From: JACPPO01 sp965262505
GTDB taxonomy: Bacteria; Acidobacteriota; Vicinamibacteria; Vicinamibacterales; UBA2999
DNA: 64,000 bases
Reading direction: 5' to 3'
Assembly (NCBI GenBank): GCA_965262505.1
Contig: CBDHFM010000030.1
Location: 124,001-188,000, forward strand
Within the stretch, counting starts at the first letter, position 1; the number at the start of each line of letters is the position of its first letter. Shown here piece after piece: positions 32,786 through 40,799 of this stretch. The notes under the pieces were generated by a model, which saw nothing but the letters and a program-made list of their open reading frames with translations, had not been told where the DNA came from and made no database searches. Position numbers and translations under genes: made by a program.

Positions 32786-34165
32786 CTACGCGCTCGCCGT
32801 GGCGATGAATGCCGCGGCGCGCACCGCCGTCCCCCGCCCGTCGGCAATGCAGTCTGGGATACCGATCGCGCGGAAGCCGCTCCCGGTCAGGAACAAGCCA
32901 GGCACCGACGCCAGCCGCTCGTCGATGGACGCGACCCGCTGCAGGTGGCCGACCTCGTACTGCGGACTCTGGCGCGGAAACCGGGATAGGCGCGTCAAGA
33001 CGGGGTCGCCCTCAATCCCCAGCGTGTCTGCCAGCGCGTCTTGCGTGATCCGGATCAGCTCCTCGTCGGTCCGATCGAGGCGGTGGGGATCCCGTCCGCC
33101 GCCCAGGAACCCTCGGAGGAGCACGTAGCCGTCCGGCGCGCGGCCAGGCCACTTCGACGTGACCCAGGTTGCCGCGAGCAGCGGGTTCCGCTCGACACGC
33201 GGCACCACGTAACCTGATCCGTCGAGCGCACGACGGACCTGGTCGCGCCGGTACCCGAACGCGACGGTCGCCGTCGAGGCGTACGGCACCGCGTCGCAGA
33301 AGGCCGCGAGCGTCGTGTCGACACCGCGCAGCAACCCCGCAGCGGCGTACGCCGGGACGGCCAGGATGACCGCGCGCGCCTGGAGGGAGGCGTCCCGCGA
33401 TTCGATCGTGAACAGCCTGGCGCGGTGCAGCTCCATGACCGATGCCGAGAGCCGCACGGTGCCGGACCGCAGGGCGACGGATAACGCATCGACCAGCTCG
33501 CCCAGGCCACCGGGCAGCGAGCGGAACGCGCCCTTCGGCGACGGCGTGACATGCAGGGCGCGCAACGAGCGGAGCACGCTGCCGGCCCGACGTTCAGCGT
33601 CCGCGAGTCGGGGAAACAGCGCGTGCATCGAGAGACGCTCCGCGTCCCCGGCGTGGATCCCCGCCAGCAGCGGTTCGCCGAGGTAGTCGAGCGCCTCCGT
33701 GCCGAACCGGCGTCTGGTAAACGACGCAATCGACTCGTCACCGCCGTGTGCGCGAGGCACGACGACCTCGCACGCCATACGAAGCTTCCCCGGCCACGTG
33801 AAGAGAGAGGACCGCGCGAGCGCGCCAACACCAACGGGGAAGCCGAGGAACGATCCTTCCACGAGTGGGCGCAGCCGGCCGCTGCGGAGCACGTAGGCCG
33901 TCCGCGGGAGCCTCGTGGAGATCAGCCGGTCGCCGAGCCCCAGCTCGCGGCACAATTCCACCGCCGCCGGCTTTTGCGCGAGCAGTGCATCCGGCCCCGC
34001 ATCGATCACCCAGCCGTCGGCGCGCTCGGTGTGAATGACACCCCCGAGCCGCGCCGACGCCTCGAGTAGTCGTACGTCCAGCCCGCGGAGTTGCAGCTCG
34101 TACGCGGCGGCAAGGCCGGCGATGCCGCCGCCGATCACCGCGACGTCGACAGGTGCGTCATTCAC
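32786..34165 (-). CDS. hemY: Protoporphyrinogen/coproporphyrinogen oxidase
   Basis: A 459-residue FAD-dependent oxidase of heme synthesis (HemY/HemG type), converting protoporphyrinogen IX or coproporphyrinogen III to the porphyrin. The FAD dinucleotide motif is VIGGGIAGLAAAYEL (about 9-23), followed by LLEASARLGGVIHTE and the C-terminal LFLTGSGFRAIGIPDCI. Starts with GTG at 34165, overlapping the hemE stop by four bases (GTGA), so it is translationally coupled. Which porphyrinogen it prefers cannot be read here. Confidence 0.9.
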   Translation of the reverse strand: MNDAPVDVAVIGGGIAGLAAAYELQLRGLDVRLLEASARLGGVIHTERADGWVIDAGPDALLAQKPAAVELCRELGLGDRLISTRLPRTAYVLRSGRLRPLVEGSFLGFPVGVGALARSSLFTWPGKLRMACEVVVPRAHGGDESIASFTRRRFGTEALDYLGEPLLAGIHAGDAERLSMHALFPRLADAERRAGSVLRSLRALHVTPSPKGAFRSLPGGLGELVDALSVALRSGTVRLSASVMELHRARLFTIESRDASLQARAVILAVPAYAAAGLLRGVDTTLAAFCDAVPYASTATVAFGYRRDQVRRALDGSGYVVPRVERNPLLAATWVTSKWPGRAPDGYVLLRGFLGGGRDPHRLDRTDEELIRITQDALADTLGIEGDPVLTRLSRFPRQSPQYEVGHLQRVASIDERLASVPGLFLTGSGFRAIGIPDCIADGRGTAVRAAAFIATASA

Positions 34166-35196
34166 GGGGTCTGCAGAGAGGCGTTGTGGACGTACTGCGC
34201 GAGCATCTGCACGTGCTCGACGGGCGTCGACGGCAGGATGCCGTGGCCCAGGTTGAAAATATGGCCCGTGCGGCCGCCGACGCGGGCGAGGATGTCGTCG
34301 GTGCGCCCGAACATGCGGTTGGGTGGCCCGAGCAGCAGCGTGGGGTCAAGATTGCCCTGCACCGCGCGGTCGTGGCCGATGCGCTGCCACGCTTGGTCAA
34401 GCGGGATCCGCCAGTCGACGCCAATCACATCACCGCCTGCCTCCCGCAACTCCGCCAGTATCGCTGACGTTCCCGTGCCGAAGTGGACCGTCGGCACCCG
34501 GCTCCCGACCGCCTGAAAGATGCGCTGCGTATGCGGCATCGCGAACTCGCGGTAATCGGCCGAGTTCAGTGCGCCGACCCACGAATCGAACACCTGCACG
34601 GCGTTCACCCCGGCCTCGATCTGTGCCGTCAGGTAGTCAGCGGCCATCGCGGCCAGGCGCTCGCAGAGGTTATGCCAGGCCTCAGGGTGGCCGTACATCA
34701 GCGACTTGGTGCGGGCAAAGTTGTTCGAGTGCCCGCCTTCGATGGCGTACGACGCCAGCGTAAAGGGGGCGCCGACGAACCCGATCAGCGGCACACGCCC
34801 CGCCAGTTCCTGCTGGATGAGCCCGATCGTCTCCAGCACATGTGCCAGCGCAACGCGCGGTTCGAACGCGCGCAACTGGTCGATGTCCGCCGGTGACTGG
34901 ATCGGGCGCTCGAGCTGCGGTCCCTCTCCCTTGATGAAGTCGAACGGGAGCCCCATCGGCTCGAGCGGCAGGAGCAGGTCCGAGAACAGGATCGCCGCGT
35001 CGACCTCGAGACGCTGGATCGGCTGCAGCGTAACTTCCGTGGCCAGGTCCGGCGTGCGGCAGATCTCGAGGAGCGAGTACTGCTTCCGGAGTGCGCGGTA
35101 CTCGGGCATGTAGCGCCCCGCCTGTCGCATGAACCAGATGGGCGTCGCGTCGACCGGCTCCTGCCTGCAGGCCTTCAGAAAGCGAGAGGTAAGCAC
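34162..35196 (-). CDS. hemE: Uroporphyrinogen decarboxylase
   Basis: A 344-residue enzyme removing four carboxyl groups from uroporphyrinogen III to give coproporphyrinogen III. Signature PIWFMRQAGRYMPEYRALR (about 19-37) and the ILFSDLLLPLEPMG segment with the conserved aspartate are intact, as is GFVGAPFTLASYAIEG. The GTG start at 35196 gives the usual N-terminus MLTSRFLKAC and directly follows the stop of the response regulator gene (TAAGTG). Cytoplasmic; operon with hemY. Confidence 0.95.
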   Translation of the reverse strand: MLTSRFLKACRQEPVDATPIWFMRQAGRYMPEYRALRKQYSLLEICRTPDLATEVTLQPIQRLEVDAAILFSDLLLPLEPMGLPFDFIKGEGPQLERPIQSPADIDQLRAFEPRVALAHVLETIGLIQQELAGRVPLIGFVGAPFTLASYAIEGGHSNNFARTKSLMYGHPEAWHNLCERLAAMAADYLTAQIEAGVNAVQVFDSWVGALNSADYREFAMPHTQRIFQAVGSRVPTVHFGTGTSAILAELREAGGDVIGVDWRIPLDQAWQRIGHDRAVQGNLDPTLLLGPPNRMFGRTDDILARVGGRTGHIFNLGHGILPSTPVEHVQMLAQYVHNASLQTP

Positions 35197-35601
35197 TTAG
35201 TCCGGGACGGGAAGGGCAAGAAGTTCGCGCGCCAGGGTCACCAGCTCTTCCAACCAGAGCGGCCTATAACGCAGTTCCGCGCCGAGCGCCCTGATTTCGG
35301 CCGCCTGCGCCTCGCCCAGATGGTAGTCACCTGTGACGATGGCCACCGGCGTGTTGGTCAGACCCGGGATCGCCCGAAGAGCGCGCAGGAAATGCAGACC
35401 GTTGGCGAGTGGCATTCGCAGGTCGAGCACAACGGCGTGTGGCCGATGCGCCTGGGCCAGGCCGAGGCCCCCGTCGACCGATAGCGCCGCCCAGACTTCG
35501 TAGCCCTCCAGCCTGAGTATTCGCGAAAACGCATCGGTTACACTCACATCGTCATCGACAACGAGAATACGCGCGGCCGTGGACACCGCGTCGGATGGCA
35601 C
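35197..35601 (-). CDS. Single-domain response regulator
   Basis: A 134-residue receiver domain with no output domain. Acidic pocket VVDDD at 14-18, phospho-acceptor D60 in VVLDLRMP, and the T of VTGDY. The conserved lysine near the end (usually in a KP pair) is replaced by Arg-Pro (LRYRPLWL), which may weaken phosphorylation-dependent switching. Its partner kinase is not nearby. It is the first gene of an operon with hemE and hemY, so it may share their regulation or influence it; this is inference. Confidence 0.8.
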   Translation of the reverse strand: MPSDAVSTAARILVVDDDVSVTDAFSRILRLEGYEVWAALSVDGGLGLAQAHRPHAVVLDLRMPLANGLHFLRALRAIPGLTNTPVAIVTGDYHLGEAQAAEIRALGAELRYRPLWLEELVTLARELLALPVPD

Positions 35602-35656
35602 GGCCCATTGTGGGGCGGCGCGGATCAGTCGTCAAGGTTGCCATGGAAGCGTGTGC

Positions 35657-35662
35657 TATATT
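35657..35662 (+). promoter_or_regulatory. Probable -10 box (TATATT)
   Basis: TATATT lies 31 bases before a TTG that carries GGGAGG at the right distance. It lies inside the possible longer reading frame, so it supports the later start at 35694. Confidence 0.5.
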
Positions 35663-35693
35663 CACCCGGTTTGAACACGTCTGGGAGGACTTG

Positions 35694-36404
35694 TTGAGCC
35701 CGATCCTCGTGCGGCCTGTTCGCGAGCAGCTCGAGCACGATCGGGTCATTCGCCTGCTTCAGGCGAAATACAAGCGAAAATTCGAAGTAGCCATCAATCC
35801 TGGCCACGAGCAGGTGGCGCCGGTGGCCGCCGGGCAGTTGCCCTGGTACCCGGATCTCGTGCTCCACGCGACGGATCGCGGCGGCAGGCTCCTGGGCACC
35901 GTCGAGGTTGAAACCGCGGAATCGGTGAACAGCCTCGAAGCGATGTCGCAATGGGCGACATTCTCTCGCTTCCGCGCGCCGTTTCACCTCTACATCCCGG
36001 TCTCTAGTGTCGACACGGCGAAGCGCCTGTGCGCTGCCCTGCAGATTTCCGTGGCCGAGATCTGGGCGTACAACTCGCTCGGTGACCAGATACTGTTCAC
36101 GCTCGTCCACCGGTCGGGCGTCGGCAAGGGCCGCGCACCAGCCGCGTCCAGAGCCGCAACGCAGACGAAGCGGCGCGCCTCTTCCAGCCGGGAGCGAGCG
36201 GGCCGAAAGGCGGTAGGGAAGAGTCGCAAGGCAGTTGGGAAAAAGCCTGTGGCGCGCGCCGCCAAGGCAGCGAAGACTGCGAAAGCTGCCAGGGCTGTCA
36301 GGGTAGCGAAAGCTACCAAGAAAGCCAAGGTTGCCAAGTCTAGTAGGGCCGCCAGGGTTACAAAGAAAGCCTCGAGGTCATCGAGGCCGAAGAAGCGTAA
36401 GTAG
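35694..36404 (+). CDS. Hypothetical protein with histone H1-like Lys/Ala-rich tail
   Basis: A 236-residue protein. Residues 1-145 form an unrecognised globular domain (ending QILFTLVHRSGVG); residues 150-236 are a Lys/Ala/Arg-rich low-complexity tail (KKPVARAAKAAKTAKAARAV, ending SSRPKKRK) like eukaryotic H1 or bacterial AlgP/Hc1-type DNA-binding tails. TTG 35694 is preferred because GGGAGG (35683-35688) and a TATATT -10 precede it; an upstream ATG at 35643 would lie in front of that -10. Likely nucleoid- or RNA-associated by charge. The next gene starts three bases later. Confidence 0.65.
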   Translation: MSPILVRPVREQLEHDRVIRLLQAKYKRKFEVAINPGHEQVAPVAAGQLPWYPDLVLHATDRGGRLLGTVEVETAESVNSLEAMSQWATFSRFRAPFHLYIPVSSVDTAKRLCAALQISVAEIWAYNSLGDQILFTLVHRSGVGKGRAPAASRAATQTKRRASSSRERAGRKAVGKSRKAVGKKPVARAAKAAKTAKAARAVRVAKATKKAKVAKSSRAARVTKKASRSSRPKKRK

Positions 36405-36407
36405 GGC

Positions 36408-37175
36408 GTGCCGTTCCTGCGCGTGATCCGCGACAAGCGCGGGTACGAAACTACGTATCTCATCCACTGGTACCGCGAAGGCACCCGCCAGCGCTCGCGT
36501 ATCCTCTACGTCTTTCGCACCCCCGGTGGTGTGCGCGTCGGCCGCGAGCCGTTCGAACCGGAGGCACTGCGAGAAATAGAAGCCCGCCATCCAGCGATCG
36601 CCTTCGACTGGAAAGCGGTCATGGCCGATCGACAAGTGGTCGAGATCGGTCCAGAACCTCGCCGGGCACGGAAACCGCGCCGCAGCGAAGAAGAGCGCGC
36701 ACCCGCGGCTTCGCCGCGGCCGGGCGTGCAGCCGGTTGAGCGGTCGGCTCCCACCGCGGCATCACGGCCGCCCATTCCGTCCACTCTCGAGGGTTCCACG
36801 CCCGACGCGCAGATCGAGTTCCTGGCCCTCTGGCATCCGATCGTGCGCGACCGGATTCCCCAGCGCACGTCGGATCCGGTCAGGCGCGAGGCGCTGCTGG
36901 CACTTGCGGAGCGCTTGAATCCGGCGGCGTGGACCGACGCGGATGAGATTGCGGCGGGGCTGCAGGCAGCAGCCGAATCGTTGGGCCGGCTTTCACGCGT
37001 GTTTTCCCGGCGGCGGCGCCGGTCGAGGCGCACGACGACCCGGCCAGCGGCCTCAGGCTCAGAGTCGACGGTGAGCGGCGTCGAGCCGTCGGACAGCCCG
37101 GAGACACCGGCGCCGGGCACCGTCGACCCCGAACCCGCCCCCGCCGCCACAATCCTCCCGCCCGAAGGCGAGTAA
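36408..37175 (+). CDS. Hypothetical basic/proline-rich protein
   Basis: A 255-residue protein starting at GTG 36408. Residues 1-70 are compact (FLRVIRDKRGYETTYLIHWY, then YVFRTPGGVRVGREPFEPEAL); a central conserved-looking block is IEFLALWHPIVRDRIPQRTSD (about residues 135-155); the rest is Arg/Pro/Ala-rich and probably disordered. No known family recognised. It sits between the H1-like protein and the VTT membrane protein and overlaps the latter by one base (TAATG), which suggests a three-gene operon. Confidence 0.65.
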   Translation: MPFLRVIRDKRGYETTYLIHWYREGTRQRSRILYVFRTPGGVRVGREPFEPEALREIEARHPAIAFDWKAVMADRQVVEIGPEPRRARKPRRSEEERAPAASPRPGVQPVERSAPTAASRPPIPSTLEGSTPDAQIEFLALWHPIVRDRIPQRTSDPVRREALLALAERLNPAAWTDADEIAAGLQAAAESLGRLSRVFSRRRRRSRRTTTRPAASGSESTVSGVEPSDSPETPAPGTVDPEPAPAATILPPEGE

Positions 37176-37789
37176 TGGACTGGCTGGCGCCGGCCGTTCT
37201 CAAGGTCAGCAACCTCGGTGAGTGGGCGCCTGTCGTCTTCGTCGCGCTCTACATCGTCGCCGCCCTCACCCTGGTTCCTGCCTCCTTCATGCTGACCGTC
37301 TCGGCCGGGGCGATGTTCGGCGTCTGGCTGGGAAGCCTCCTGGTCTTCATTGGGGCGTCGCTCGGAGCCGCGCTCGTCTACGCGATAGCGTCACCGCTTG
37401 CCGGCTCGCGCTGGATGCAGCGCGTCACGCGCGACCGGCGCGTCGACGCACTCAGGACGGCGGTTGCCGACGAGGGGGTCAACATCATGTTCCTGCTGCG
37501 GCTGTCGCCCATCACTCCGTACAGTATTGTCAACTACGCGCTCGCGCTGAGTGGTGTGCGGTTCAGCGACTTCGTCGCGGCGCTGCCGGGGATGATTCCG
37601 GTAATCATCATGTCCACCTACTACGGCAAAGTGGTGGGCGACGTGGCGGCGCTCGCCGCCGGCGTCTCCCCACCGCGTGACCCCGAGTACTACGCGCTGC
37701 TGGTCGTCGGCCTCATCGTTACCGTCGTGTCGACGATGCTGATCACGCGGGCGTCGCGCCGCGCCATTGAGCGGCAGCGGCATCAATGA
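37175..37789 (+). CDS. VTT-domain (TVP38/TMEM64/DedA-like) membrane protein
   Basis: A 204-residue inner-membrane protein with five to six hydrophobic helices. The VTT domain is marked by LTLVPASFMLTVSAGAMFG (re-entrant region) and FLLRLSPITPYSIVNYALALSG (the RLSP-x-x-P motif), then LPGMIPVIIMSTYYGKVVGD. Relatives act in lipid scrambling or flipping of polyprenyl carriers; the cargo here is unknown. Translationally coupled to the preceding gene. Its 3' end overlaps the pgl remnant on the other strand. Confidence 0.85.
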   Translation: MDWLAPAVLKVSNLGEWAPVVFVALYIVAALTLVPASFMLTVSAGAMFGVWLGSLLVFIGASLGAALVYAIASPLAGSRWMQRVTRDRRVDALRTAVADEGVNIMFLLRLSPITPYSIVNYALALSGVRFSDFVAALPGMIPVIIMSTYYGKVVGDVAALAAGVSPPRDPEYYALLVVGLIVTVVSTMLITRASRRAIERQRHQ

Positions 37790-38078
37790 TCCATTCGACT
37801 CGGTCGTCGGCGGCGCGGAGCAGCTGGGCCGGCCAACGCGCCACGTCCCTTTGCGCGGCCAGCGCGGCGTGGACGGCGGCAGCCTTCTTGTCACCCGACG
37901 CGAGCATCAGGATCGCTCGCGCGTTGAGTAGCGCCGGTGGGGTCAGCGTGATGCGCCAGGCATGGAGATGTCCCACCCAGACCGCTGCGACACGGCTGCC
38001 GTCTGGCGCACCGTGGTAGCCCGCCGGCTCGAGCAGACAGGGCCCAACTGCATCACGTCTGGCGGAAGCGGGCTTCAA
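37743..38078 (-). pseudogene. Truncated 6-phosphogluconolactonase (C-terminal half)
   Basis: The 111 residues correspond to the last half of 6-phosphogluconolactonase (Pgl): WVGHLHAWRITLTPPALLNA, ILMLASGDKKAAAVHAAL and the ending DDRVEWIIDAAAA are typical, but the N-terminal half, including the sugar-binding region, is absent. The fragment starts inside the 3' end of rpiB. A deletion that removed the 5' half and joined the rest to rpiB would explain the arrangement. Translation, if any, would be of an inactive piece. Confidence 0.7.
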
Positions 38079-38508
38079 TCGCCAGCACCTTGTCTAGGCG
38101 CCGCTGGTGTCGATCCTCGCCAGAAAACCTGGCGGCAAGGAAGATGGTCGTGATTTCGCGCGCTAGCGCTGCCCCGACCACTCGAGCGCCGAGACACAGG
38201 ACGTTCATGTCGTCATGCTCGACGGCCTGATGGGCAGTGTACGTGTCGTGGCAAGCAGCCGCCCGGATCTCCGGGAACTTATTGGCGGCGATCGAGACTC
38301 CGGCACCGCTGCCGCACAGCAAGAGACCCCGGTCGGCACGATGGTCGGAAAGCGCCGTGGCCACCGCCTCGGCGCAGTCCGGATAGTCGACCGCCGCTGT
38401 TGAATGGGTGCCGAGGTCGAGCACCTCGTGACCCAGGGTGCGGAGAACCGCTACAAGTTCGCCCTTCATGTCGAACCCGGCATGGTCCGCGCCTACAGCA
38501 ATACGCAT
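38053..38508 (-). CDS. rpiB: Ribose 5-phosphate isomerase B
   Basis: A 151-residue enzyme interconverting ribose 5-phosphate and ribulose 5-phosphate in the pentose phosphate pathway. RpiB marks: AVGADHAGFDMKGEL at the N-terminus, VDYPDCA, the active-site CGSGAGVSIAANK (Cys acting as base), ACHDTYTAHQAVEHDDMNVLCLGARV. Normal length. No ribosome-binding site; CATAAT on the minus strand (38517-38522) ends eight bases before the ATG, so it may be leaderless. Overlaps the pgl remnant by 26 bases. Confidence 0.92.
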   Translation of the reverse strand: MRIAVGADHAGFDMKGELVAVLRTLGHEVLDLGTHSTAAVDYPDCAEAVATALSDHRADRGLLLCGSGAGVSIAANKFPEIRAAACHDTYTAHQAVEHDDMNVLCLGARVVGAALAREITTIFLAARFSGEDRHQRRLDKVLAIEARFRQT

Positions 38509-38516
38509 GCGTAACT

Positions 38517-38522
38517 ATTATG
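38517..38522 (-). promoter_or_regulatory. -10 box (CATAAT) for rpiB
   Basis: On the minus strand CATAAT ends eight bases before the rpiB ATG (38508). It sits almost back to back with the TATAAT of the divergent VWFA gene, giving a compact divergent promoter pair. Confidence 0.55.
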
Positions 38523-38530
38523 CGTCCTGA

Positions 38531-38536
38531 TATAAT
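38531..38536 (+). promoter_or_regulatory. -10 box (TATAAT) for a probably leaderless VWFA gene
   Basis: A perfect TATAAT ends seven bases before the ATG at 38544 and no ribosome-binding site can fit between them. Confidence 0.7.
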
Positions 38537-38543
38537 CCACGGC

Positions 38544-39824
38544 ATGCGAATTACCCGCACGTCCCTGGTGGCGGGAGCCCTTGCGCTCCCGGCGGCCGTT
38601 GGCCTCCTGGCGCTGGGCGAGGCTCGCACAGCCGCCCAGGCGGCTCCACCGCCCCCCCAAGAGCAAGAGCCGGCGCAGCCGACGTTCCGCGTCGCCGTCG
38701 ATCTCGTCACGACCGACGTCATCGTCCGCGACTCGGACACCGACGCGTTCGTGTCGGATTTGACGGTGGATGAGTTTGAGGTCTACGAGGACGGTGTCCG
38801 GCAGGAGATCGTCTCGCTCGTGCTCACGCACGGGGGCCGTGTGTTCAACGTCCAGACACCGCCCCCGGCGGCCGTGCAGGAAGGCATCATCCTGCCGCCG
38901 GCCCGGCCGACCAACGATGCCGCAGGACGCGTGTTCCTGATCTTTATCGACGACCTGCATCTCGACTTCCGGCTGACGCCACGGACGCGCGATCTGATGC
39001 AGCGGATACTGCGGAACCTCGTGCACGAAGGCGACATGTTCGGCATCGTCTCGACGGGCACCTCCTCGATTGCCGAGGATCTGACGTACGACCGCCAGGT
39101 GCTCGAAGCCGCCGTCAGCCGCGTGACGGGCAGCGGTTTGCGGCCGGACGATATCATCAAGACCAGGTCAGGCTCGCAGGGACATCCCGAGCTTCGGTAC
39201 CGCGCGCACGTGGCGTTCAAGACCGCGTACGAGCTAGTGAGGAACCTGGAGGGGCTCCGAAACCGCCGGAAGGCGATCATCTACATCAGCAGCGGCTACG
39301 ACTTCAATCCGTACCAGGAGTCGCAACTTGAATATCAGGCGAGGCAGTTCAGCCTGGACTCCGGGGAAGACTATGTCGATCCGTTCCTGCGCGCAGAACA
39401 GATGGGGCTGCAGTTCGCCGAAGCCGATCTGATCCAGGAACTGGCCGAGCTGACCAAAGCCGCCAACCGGGCCAACGCCACGTTCTACACGATCGACCCG
39501 CGAGGCTTGGTCGCGGGCCAGGACATAGGCGATATGCAGGTGGACCCCCAGGAGTGGAATCGTCACCTCATGGAAACGCAGAGCAGTTTGCGCGTGCTGG
39601 CGGAGCAGACCGGGGGGATCGCCGTCGTCAATCAGAACAACTTCGACAACGCGCTCAAGCGCATCGACGCCGAGACCAGCGACTATTACGTGCTCGGGTA
39701 CTACTCGAGCAATCCCGATCCCCTCAGGCGGACGCGCAGTCTCGAAGTCAAGGCCGCGCGGGATGGCGTGGAGGTCTGGTCGCGCACGTCCTACTCGCTG
39801 CGGCCGTCGCGGTCCATTCAGTAG
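38544..39824 (+). CDS. Exported VWFA-related domain protein (acidobacterial type)
   Basis: A 426-residue protein. Signal peptide (about residues 1-32), then the VWFA-related domain typical of Acidobacteriota: FRVAVDLVTTDVIVRDSDTD, FEVYEDGVRQEI, a MIDAS-like FLIFIDDLHLDF, and the closing YYVLGYYSSNPDPLRRTRSL. It probably binds partners or metal outside the cytoplasm. A TATAAT ends seven bases before its ATG, so the mRNA is likely leaderless. Divergent from rpiB, convergent with the LysR gene (seven-base overlap of their ends). Confidence 0.85.
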   Translation: MRITRTSLVAGALALPAAVGLLALGEARTAAQAAPPPPQEQEPAQPTFRVAVDLVTTDVIVRDSDTDAFVSDLTVDEFEVYEDGVRQEIVSLVLTHGGRVFNVQTPPPAAVQEGIILPPARPTNDAAGRVFLIFIDDLHLDFRLTPRTRDLMQRILRNLVHEGDMFGIVSTGTSSIAEDLTYDRQVLEAAVSRVTGSGLRPDDIIKTRSGSQGHPELRYRAHVAFKTAYELVRNLEGLRNRRKAIIYISSGYDFNPYQESQLEYQARQFSLDSGEDYVDPFLRAEQMGLQFAEADLIQELAELTKAANRANATFYTIDPRGLVAGQDIGDMQVDPQEWNRHLMETQSSLRVLAEQTGGIAVVNQNNFDNALKRIDAETSDYYVLGYYSSNPDPLRRTRSLEVKAARDGVEVWSRTSYSLRPSRSIQ

Positions 39825-40738
39825 TTTCGAGGCGCGCGCATCTCTTCCTCAAAGCGCGGGCGGATCCGCCCAAACACACGGATGACTTCGGACACCGGGC
39901 GCGGGAGCCGCCTCATCTTCGGATACAGCCATCCCGTTTGCCTCGACAGCGCGTGTCCCTCGATGCGACGACAGAACAGCGCGCTCGCCTTCACGTCCAT
40001 GGCTGCCGCCTGCCACGGAATGAAGCTGATCCCGAGCCCGAAGTGCACCATCGCCTTGATGATTTCCACGTTCTCGGTTTCCATCACGATGGCCGGTTCG
40101 ATCCCCTCCCGCCCGAAGAACTGATCGACGAGGCGCCGGGTCACCGATCCGGCCTCGAAGAGAACGAACGGCTGCCTGTGCAGATCGGCCGGCAGAATCC
40201 TCCGCTTCCTCGCCAGCGGATGCGCCGGATACGTGACGAGCAGCAACTCTTCCTCGAGGACAGGCTCCGACACCAGATCCGTGGCCTCGACCGGCAGCGT
40301 GACCAACCCCAGATCCGCCGTCCCCGAGCGCAGCATGACGATCGAGTGCTCGATGTCGCCCGCCGTGATCTTTAAACCGAGACTCGGAAACGTCCGCCGC
40401 ACCTCAGCGAGCAGGGCCGGAAAAACGTAGAGGCAGACGGTCATGCTGCCGACCAGCCGCAACGTGCCGCGCAGCGTCTCCCGCGTATCACTGATGCCGG
40501 TGACCGTCTCCTGCAGATCCCGGAAAATACGGTGACTGAGCTGCAACAGTGAGTCGCCGGTCGGCGTGATACGGATGCGGCGGCCGATGCGATAGAAGAC
40601 CGCCTCCCCCAGTTCCTCCTCGAGTAGAAGAATCTGTCGGCTGATAGCCGATTGCGATACACGCAGCTTCTCGCCAGCTGCGGTGAACGACCCGGTGTCC
40701 GCTATGGCGCGGATGATCTCGAGCTGCCGGAGGTCCAT
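39818..40738 (-). CDS. LysR family transcriptional regulator
   Basis: A 306-residue regulator: N-terminal winged HTH (QLEIIRAIADTGSFTAAGEK then VSQSAISRQILLLEEELGE) and a C-terminal type II binding-protein effector domain starting LRGTLRLVGS and including GLGISFIPWQAA. The start ATG 40738 gives the standard MDLRQLEII N-terminus. No obvious target operon lies next to it; the DNA methyltransferase gene is upstream on the same strand, 61 bases away. A 14-bp palindrome lies six bases before its start and may be an autoregulatory site. Confidence 0.88.
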   Translation of the reverse strand: MDLRQLEIIRAIADTGSFTAAGEKLRVSQSAISRQILLLEEELGEAVFYRIGRRIRITPTGDSLLQLSHRIFRDLQETVTGISDTRETLRGTLRLVGSMTVCLYVFPALLAEVRRTFPSLGLKITAGDIEHSIVMLRSGTADLGLVTLPVEATDLVSEPVLEEELLLVTYPAHPLARKRRILPADLHRQPFVLFEAGSVTRRLVDQFFGREGIEPAIVMETENVEIIKAMVHFGLGISFIPWQAAAMDVKASALFCRRIEGHALSRQTGWLYPKMRRLPRPVSEVIRVFGRIRPRFEEEMRAPRNY

Positions 40739-40743
40739 GCCGC

Positions 40744-40757
40744 AGGATACATATCCT
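40744..40757. promoter_or_regulatory. Palindrome AGGATACATATCCT before the LysR gene
   Basis: Two 6-base arms (AGGATA/TATCCT) around CA, directly upstream of the lysR-type gene and downstream of the methyltransferase stop. LysR proteins bind such dyads, often in their own control region. Location fits autoregulation; not tested. Confidence 0.35.
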
Positions 40758-40799
40758 CCGCGCATGGAGGCAAGGAAGCCGATAAGCAGAGCGGGTCTG

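Noticed and set aside
35595..35693. Longer N-terminus of the H1-like protein from ATG 35595 or 35643
   Set aside because: A TATATT box and a GGGAGG site lie downstream of these starts, and the first would overlap the divergent response regulator start.
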